This document shows, piece after piece, positions 6,226 to 9,413 of a DNA stretch of 9,413 bases (position 1 is its first letter; each line of letters opens with the position of its first letter). The translations under genes were made by a program, and so were the position numbers. Source of the stretch: Alcaligenaceae bacterium UBA6179 (lineage in GTDB: Bacteria; Pseudomonadota; Gammaproteobacteria; Burkholderiales; Burkholderiaceae_B); the NCBI GenBank assembly GCA_002422175.1, contig DITR01000101.1, positions 1 to 9,413 of the forward strand, given 5' to 3'. Under the pieces are notes generated by a model that did no database searches, had not been told where the DNA came from, and saw only the letters and a program-made list of their open reading frames with translations.

Positions 6226-7131
6226 TTAGAGACGCTGAGAAAACTCTATAAGATGATTTCGTAACCATCGATGGCCCGCATCTTCTTCGAGTGATTTATG
6301 CCAAATCAGGTAAACCGGAAATTTTGGGACGCGCAATGGCACTGCATAAACTTTGAGATGAAAATTATCTGCATAAAGGTTTGCCATACGTCGTGGCAAT
6401 GTACAGATCATGTCAGATGTTTGAACCATAATAGGCATCGATTGGAAATGCGGTGCCGTGACAGAGATTGTTCGTTTCATGCCCCGCTTTGAAAGTGCCA
6501 GATCTATTATGGGTGCCGTTCTTCGACGTGGCGTTAATGCTATGTGCCTTAACTTGAGATAGGTTTCTAGGCTCAATAGTTCGCCGATATCAGGATGATC
6601 TTTACGAGACATGCTCAGTAAGCTCTCGATCATTAGGCATTGATTTTCAAAACCTGTATTTTGTAATGTGAAGTAGTCAAGCGCCAAGTCTACCGAGCCG
6701 TCACGTAACTCACTTTCGAGATGAGAACTTGGTTCTGGGCGAATGTTGATGCGAACCTGTGGAGCCGATTTTGCGAGCCAGTCGATAAAGCGCGGCAGTA
6801 TGACGGTTTCACCATAATCTTCTACAGCAATACAGAACTCACGGTCAGAGTGCGAATAATCGAAAGATTCATCTCGACGCAGGCCTCGCTCAAGAATGTC
6901 TAGTGCGCGGCGGATCGGTTCCACCAGAACCTTCGCGCGGGGGGTAGGTAGCATGCCTTGAGAATTCCGCTCAAACAGAGGGTCTTCCAATCGATCGCGG
7001 AGTCGTGCCAAGGCATTGCTTACAGCTGGCTGAGAAAGGTGAAGCTTGAGCGCAGCTTTAGAAATGCTGCGCTCATTATAAATCGCATCAAATACAAGTA
7101 GCAGGTTTAAGTCTAACGAGTGAAGGTTCAT
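6226..7131 (-). CDS. LysR-type transcriptional regulator
   Basis: DNA-binding regulator that typically activates neighbouring catabolic genes on binding a pathway metabolite. At 301 aa it has the standard length. The N-terminal winged helix-turn-helix (about 4-66) reads LDLNLLLVFDAIYNERSIS...LSQPAVSNALARLRDRLEDPLFER, close to the NodD/LinR-like branch. The periplasmic-binding-protein-like effector domain runs from about residue 93 (FCIAVEDYGETVILPRF) to the C-terminus. The ATG at 7131 is in the family's usual place; no clear Shine-Dalgarno is seen. It is divergent from the thiolase operon (215-bp gap) and lies upstream of, and in the same direction as, the hydratase operon. Both flanking promoters carry the same 11-bp motif, so it probably controls both. 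The effector is unknown; a CoA ester or the free acid of the pathway is likely. Confidence 0.94.
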   Translation of the reverse strand: MNLHSLDLNLLLVFDAIYNERSISKAALKLHLSQPAVSNALARLRDRLEDPLFERNSQGMLPTPRAKVLVEPIRRALDILERGLRRDESFDYSHSDREFCIAVEDYGETVILPRFIDWLAKSAPQVRINIRPEPSSHLESELRDGSVDLALDYFTLQNTGFENQCLMIESLLSMSRKDHPDIGELLSLETYLKLRHIALTPRRRTAPIIDLALSKRGMKRTISVTAPHFQSMPIMVQTSDMICTLPRRMANLYADNFHLKVYAVPLRVPKFPVYLIWHKSLEEDAGHRWLRNHLIEFSQRL

Positions 7132-7186
7132 GGCGTTAGGGATTCAGAAAAGAATATGACAGCATTTACATATGTCCGGTGACGCT

Positions 7187-7209
7187 ATTATTCATGAAAT
7201 CAATAATGA
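7187..7209. promoter_or_regulatory. Putative LysR-type regulator site in the divergent intergenic region
   Basis: ATTATT (7187-7192) and AATAAT (7202-7207) form a dyad with a 9-bp centre, and the right half lies within ATCAATAATGA (7199-7209). That 11-mer is identical to the one upstream of the hydratase operon, and is again 17 bp before TAGACG. It is centred roughly 58-65 bp before the predicted thiolase start and about 70 bp before the regulator's own ATG, so it could also serve autoregulation. Confidence 0.55.
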
Positions 7210-7226
7210 GCATTCTTTTTAAAAAG

Positions 7227-7255
7227 TAGACGCAAAGATATTCAAGATTCAAAAT
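7227..7255 (+). promoter_or_regulatory. Predicted promoter of the thiolase-DUF35 operon
   Basis: TAGACG (7227-7232) and CAAAAT (7250-7255; 4/6 to the -10 consensus) are 17 bp apart, giving a predicted start near 7262. The -10 is poor, as expected for an activator-dependent promoter. Sequence and spacing mirror the hydratase operon promoter. Confidence 0.5.
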
Positions 7256-7267
7256 CGAAGAATTACT

Positions 7268-7310
7268 TTAACACACGCCTTTAATGCATGAATCTAGTCG
7301 AGTGTGTTGA
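7268..7310 (+). other. Stem-loop in the thiolase mRNA leader
   Basis: Arms AACACAC (7270-7276) and GTGTGTT (7302-7308) are perfectly complementary, extended by a T-G and a T-A pair, around a 25-nt loop. It lies between the predicted start and the ribosome binding site (AAGGA, 7335-7339). It may protect the transcript, or be a second DNA-binding dyad. Confidence 0.4.
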
Positions 7311-7346
7311 AAAATTACAGAGCAGATTCGTTACAAGGAAATTGTC

Positions 7347-8555
7347 ATGCGAGGTCAAGTTGCTATTGTTGGTTGCGGGCGAACACCGTTTAGTCGAGCA
7401 AAACCGGGTGAACCGCTTCTAAACGTGGATCAGTATATTGCCTGGGCTGCAGAGCTCGCTTTGCAGCAGGCGGGTATGTCTAAGAACGACTTTGATGGTC
7501 AAGGCCTTGGTGTGTCACACGCAGAAGTTGCGCACACCGTAAATTGGTCTGCAGCGACTGCGGAAAACTTAGGTATTAGCCCACAAGTGCTGATCCGTGG
7601 AGATCAGGGTGGTGCGTCTGCATCGTCAATGTTGATTCGTGCTGCAGCGATGATCCAAGCAGGTGTCGTTGACCGTGTGTTAGTGGTCGGAGCAGATACT
7701 CCATTGAACATACCATCGGTTGCACCGGGACTACCTTTGTCGCCTGAACGAACGCGTGGGGTGTTCTGGGATTTTCAGGGACCGTTTGGTGTCATGGGTG
7801 CGACGGCTCAGTTTGCGCAGGTGCTTTCCCGCTATATGCACGAGTTCGATTTGACTTACGAACAGTTAGGTAAGATTGCCGTTACCAACCGCTTTCATGC
7901 CTCGCTAAATCCTGGCGCCATTTATCGTACGCCGTTTACGTTAGAAGAATATCTTTCATCGAGAATGCTATCTGACCCCATACGCTTGCTTGATTGCGTG
8001 CCTATCGTAAATGGTGGTCTGGCATACATCGTGACATCGGCCAAGTTAGCTCAAACCATAACTGATAAACCTGTTTTTATGCGCGGTTTTGGTGAGTCGA
8101 ATAATTATTATCACGGCTCACGTAACTTACCAGACATCACGACTACTGGGTTTTCTCAAGCGGCGCCGCAGGCTATGGCGATGGCTGGTGTCAAGCATAA
8201 GGATATTCAATTCTTACAGCCATATGACGACTATCCATTTGTGTCAATGATGACGATTGAAGATTATGGTTTTTGTAAAAAAGGTCATGGGGGTCGTTTC
8301 GTTGAGGAACATGATTTACGTTTCGATGGCGACTTTCCACTCTCGACTGATGGAGGCCAACTTTCGGGGGGGCAACCCGGTGGTGCGAATGGTGGCTTTA
8401 TGCCGTTGGTCGAAGCTGTGACGCAATTGCGTGGCGAGGCCGGTGCACGGCAGATCAAAAATGTCAAAATTGGTGCATCCTGTGGATTCGGTGGCATCCC
8501 TTATGGGCGTCCAGGCCGTAGTTGTATTTCTCTCATTTTTGGAACGGAGCCCTGA
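7347..8555 (+). CDS. Thiolase-superfamily (SCP2/lipid-transfer-like) protein lacking Cys and His catalytic residues
   Basis: At 402 aa it spans both halves of the thiolase fold and resembles the SCP2-thiolase/lipid-transfer group: VAIVGCGRTPFSR (5-17), VLVVGAD (111-117), DCVPIVNGGLAYIVTSA (216-232), PYDDYPFVSMMTIEDYGFCKKG (292-313), STDGGQLSGGQPGGANG (333-349) and GASCGFGG (376-383). The segment that normally bears the nucleophilic Cys reads GDQGGASASSM, with Gly (G89) at that position. The GHPxGA motif reads GQPGGA, with Gln (Q343) for His. The C-terminal Cys (C379) is kept. Ordinary thiolysis is therefore unlikely. Members of this group paired with DUF35 proteins include the steroid side-chain aldolase Ltp2-ChsH2, so retro-aldol cleavage of an acyl-CoA is a good alternative. 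ATG at 7347 with AAGGA seven bases upstream. It is 3 bp from its DUF35 partner, implying a complex. Confidence 0.88.
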   Translation: MRGQVAIVGCGRTPFSRAKPGEPLLNVDQYIAWAAELALQQAGMSKNDFDGQGLGVSHAEVAHTVNWSAATAENLGISPQVLIRGDQGGASASSMLIRAAAMIQAGVVDRVLVVGADTPLNIPSVAPGLPLSPERTRGVFWDFQGPFGVMGATAQFAQVLSRYMHEFDLTYEQLGKIAVTNRFHASLNPGAIYRTPFTLEEYLSSRMLSDPIRLLDCVPIVNGGLAYIVTSAKLAQTITDKPVFMRGFGESNNYYHGSRNLPDITTTGFSQAAPQAMAMAGVKHKDIQFLQPYDDYPFVSMMTIEDYGFCKKGHGGRFVEEHDLRFDGDFPLSTDGGQLSGGQPGGANGGFMPLVEAVTQLRGEAGARQIKNVKIGASCGFGGIPYGRPGRSCISLIFGTEP

Positions 8556-8558
8556 ATC

Positions 8559-8975
8559 GTGGACGATATTGTTAATAAACCGCAACCCTTTATCTATGAC
8601 ATGACGCGTCCGTTTTGGACAGCAGCCAAAAACAATAAACTGGTATTGCAACAGTGTCAGCGATGTAAAACATTCAATTTTTTCCCCAAGCCATGGTGTA
8701 TTGAATGTGGCAGTCGTGAACTCGTATGGACTGACGCGAAGCCGACAGGTACTGTGTATTCATTTACGATATCACGCACAGTTGCCATGAATTATTTAGG
8801 TTGGCAGAAAGATTTACCTGTTCTATTGTGTCTTATTGATTTAGACGATGGTGTACGCATGTATGCACAGGTTACTGATTGCAGCCCAGAAGACATTCGG
8901 ATCGGTATGAGAGTAGCCGTACATTTCGAAAGCATATCTGATGAGGCAGGCATTCCCAAGTTTCATCCAGCTTAG
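8559..8975 (+). CDS. DUF35 zinc-ribbon/OB-fold protein, partner of the thiolase-like protein
   Basis: A small (138 aa) cytoplasmic acyl-CoA-associated protein. An N-terminal helix (FIYDMTRPFWTAAKNNKLVLQQC) leads into a rubredoxin-like zinc ribbon with C33-x2-C36 and C47-x2-C50. An OB-fold follows (about 60-135: GTVYSFTISRTV, VLLCLIDLDDGVRMYAQV, IRIGMRVAVHFE). DUF35 proteins form complexes with thiolase-like or HMG-CoA-synthase enzymes, bridging subunits or helping to bind the CoA substrate. The start is GTG at 8559, with GGAG at 8546-8549 nine bases upstream; the next in-frame ATG (codon 15) would remove part of the first helix. It follows the thiolase stop after 3 bp, so the two are almost certainly co-translated and form one enzyme. 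All four zinc ligands are present, so it looks functional. Confidence 0.9.
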   Translation: MDDIVNKPQPFIYDMTRPFWTAAKNNKLVLQQCQRCKTFNFFPKPWCIECGSRELVWTDAKPTGTVYSFTISRTVAMNYLGWQKDLPVLLCLIDLDDGVRMYAQVTDCSPEDIRIGMRVAVHFESISDEAGIPKFHPA

Positions 8976-8982
8976 AGCATGG

Positions 8983-9023
8983 GTCTGAGTTTGTAGTGAG
9001 CCTGCAAACTTGGATAAGTTTTT
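8983..9023 (+). terminator. Intercistronic hairpin with T-tract (terminator or processing site)
   Basis: A 14-bp imperfect stem (8983-8996 with 9002-9015, several G-T pairs; core GTTTGTAG/CTGCAAAC) with a 5-nt loop begins 8 bases after the DUF35 stop. Five T follow at 9019-9023. An alternative small stem AAACTT-GGAT-AAGTTT (9006-9021) overlaps it. This may partly terminate transcription before the solute-binding gene, or stabilise one side of a processed operon mRNA. Confidence 0.45.
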
Positions 9024-9078
9024 AAGATACTAATAATTAAATAACAGACATGTTGTTTGTTAATAAGAGGAGACTATT

Positions 9079-9413
9079 ATGAAAAAAACCAATAATTTTT
9101 TACTTAAAACCATTCAAACTTGCGCGGCGGTAACCATCATTGGGTCTACTTTTATCGCTTCCAACGCAGTGGCGAAAGAAGAGGTAAAGGTGAGTCTGAT
9201 CACTGCTCCGTTCGGAACAGGGTCTTATGTTTTAGGTTCGGCTCTTGAAGAGATCTCAAAGAAGCAGCATCCTTGGCTACGCATTACTTCTTCCGAGAGC
9301 CCAGGCTTCATTTTCAATATCAAGAAACTTGATAAAGAGCCAGAGCTGCGTGTGTCGATGATTGTGGGCTCAGGGGCTGGTGTCGCAGGGTTGGCCGCTG
9401 CCGGCGACCTACC
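9079..9413 (+). CDS. TAXI-type TRAP transporter solute-binding protein (partial, N-terminal 111 residues)
   Basis: Start of an exported periplasmic binding protein; the 3' part is outside the window. A lysine-rich n-region (MKKTNNFLLK), a hydrophobic core (about 15-27) and AVA|KE give a standard signal peptide with cleavage near residue 32. The mature part, VKVSLITAPFGTGSYVLGSALEEISKKQHPWLRI...ESPGFIFNIKKL, resembles TAXI-family TRAP receptors (a GTGxY...LG...A pattern near the N-terminus). These hand carboxylates or amino acids to a membrane permease. A strong AGGAG (9068-9072) lies six bases before the ATG. It follows the DUF35 gene by 103 bp in the same direction, behind a hairpin. In context it probably captures the acid the operon degrades. 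The permease gene is not visible, and a generic tripartite or ABC-type binding protein cannot be excluded. Confidence 0.72.
   Translation, partial: MKKTNNFLLKTIQTCAAVTIIGSTFIASNAVAKEEVKVSLITAPFGTGSYVLGSALEEISKKQHPWLRITSSESPGFIFNIKKLDKEPELRVSMIVGSGAGVAGLAAAGDL

Noticed and set aside
6026..6268. Open frame of 80 codons on the minus strand between the lysR-type gene and the hydratase gene
   Set aside because: It overlaps the regulator's 3' end and the predicted operator, has no ribosome binding site, and its translation has no recognisable domain.
9029..9039. ACTAATAATTA upstream of the solute-binding protein gene as a third regulator site
   Set aside because: It matches only 8 of 11 positions, lacks TAGACG 17 bp downstream, and lies in A/T-rich sequence where such matches are expected by chance.

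Overview
The window looks like part of a proteobacterial chromosome, most likely betaproteobacterial. The N-terminus of the partial RhlE-type DEAD-box helicase at the left edge (MSFDTLGLSP..., SAQTGSGKTAAF) resembles Burkholderiales/Neisseriales-like versions more than gammaproteobacterial ones as I remember them. Base composition is moderate rather than GC-rich, and most genes are packed into operons. The lineage is an inference and I would not name a genus.

Layout, left to right. (1) 1-299 (-): start of an RhlE-like RNA helicase, preceded by a long leader with a 13-bp imperfect repeat array, and a good sigma70-type promoter at 647-675. (2) 707-816: terminator-like hairpins and T-tracts that close the next operon. 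(3) 809-5934 (-): a four-gene acyl-CoA catabolic operon, transcribed in the order enoyl-CoA hydratase, glutaryl-CoA-dehydrogenase-like acyl-CoA dehydrogenase, NDP-forming acyl-CoA ligase, 3-hydroxyacyl-CoA dehydrogenase. Genes overlap or are 5-23 bp apart. (4) 6226-7131 (-): a LysR-type regulator. (5) 7347-8975 (+), divergent from the regulator: a thiolase-superfamily protein that lacks the nucleophilic Cys and the HP-motif His, followed 3 bp later by a DUF35 zinc-ribbon/OB-fold partner. (6) 9079-9413 (+): start of an exported solute-binding protein resembling the TAXI class of TRAP transporters, cut by the window edge.

Together these encode a plausible uptake-and-degradation module for an organic acid: periplasmic capture, CoA activation, alpha/beta dehydrogenation (possibly with decarboxylation), hydration, oxidation, and C-C cleavage. 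If the dehydrogenase is a true glutaryl-CoA dehydrogenase, the route resembles glutarate to crotonyl-CoA to acetyl-CoA. Three enzymes carry active-site departures, however: Leu for Tyr beside the dehydrogenase base, Met for Asn in the HFFNP motif of the 3-hydroxyacyl-CoA dehydrogenase, and no Cys or His in the thiolase. These point to a different substrate and possibly a retro-aldol final step.

The most striking non-coding signal is that the two divergent operons share one promoter layout: an identical 11-mer ATCAATAATGA, then exactly 17 bp, then TAGACG as -35. It occurs upstream of the hydratase gene (minus strand) and upstream of the thiolase gene (plus strand). It probably marks the LysR regulator's binding site and defines a small two-promoter regulon.
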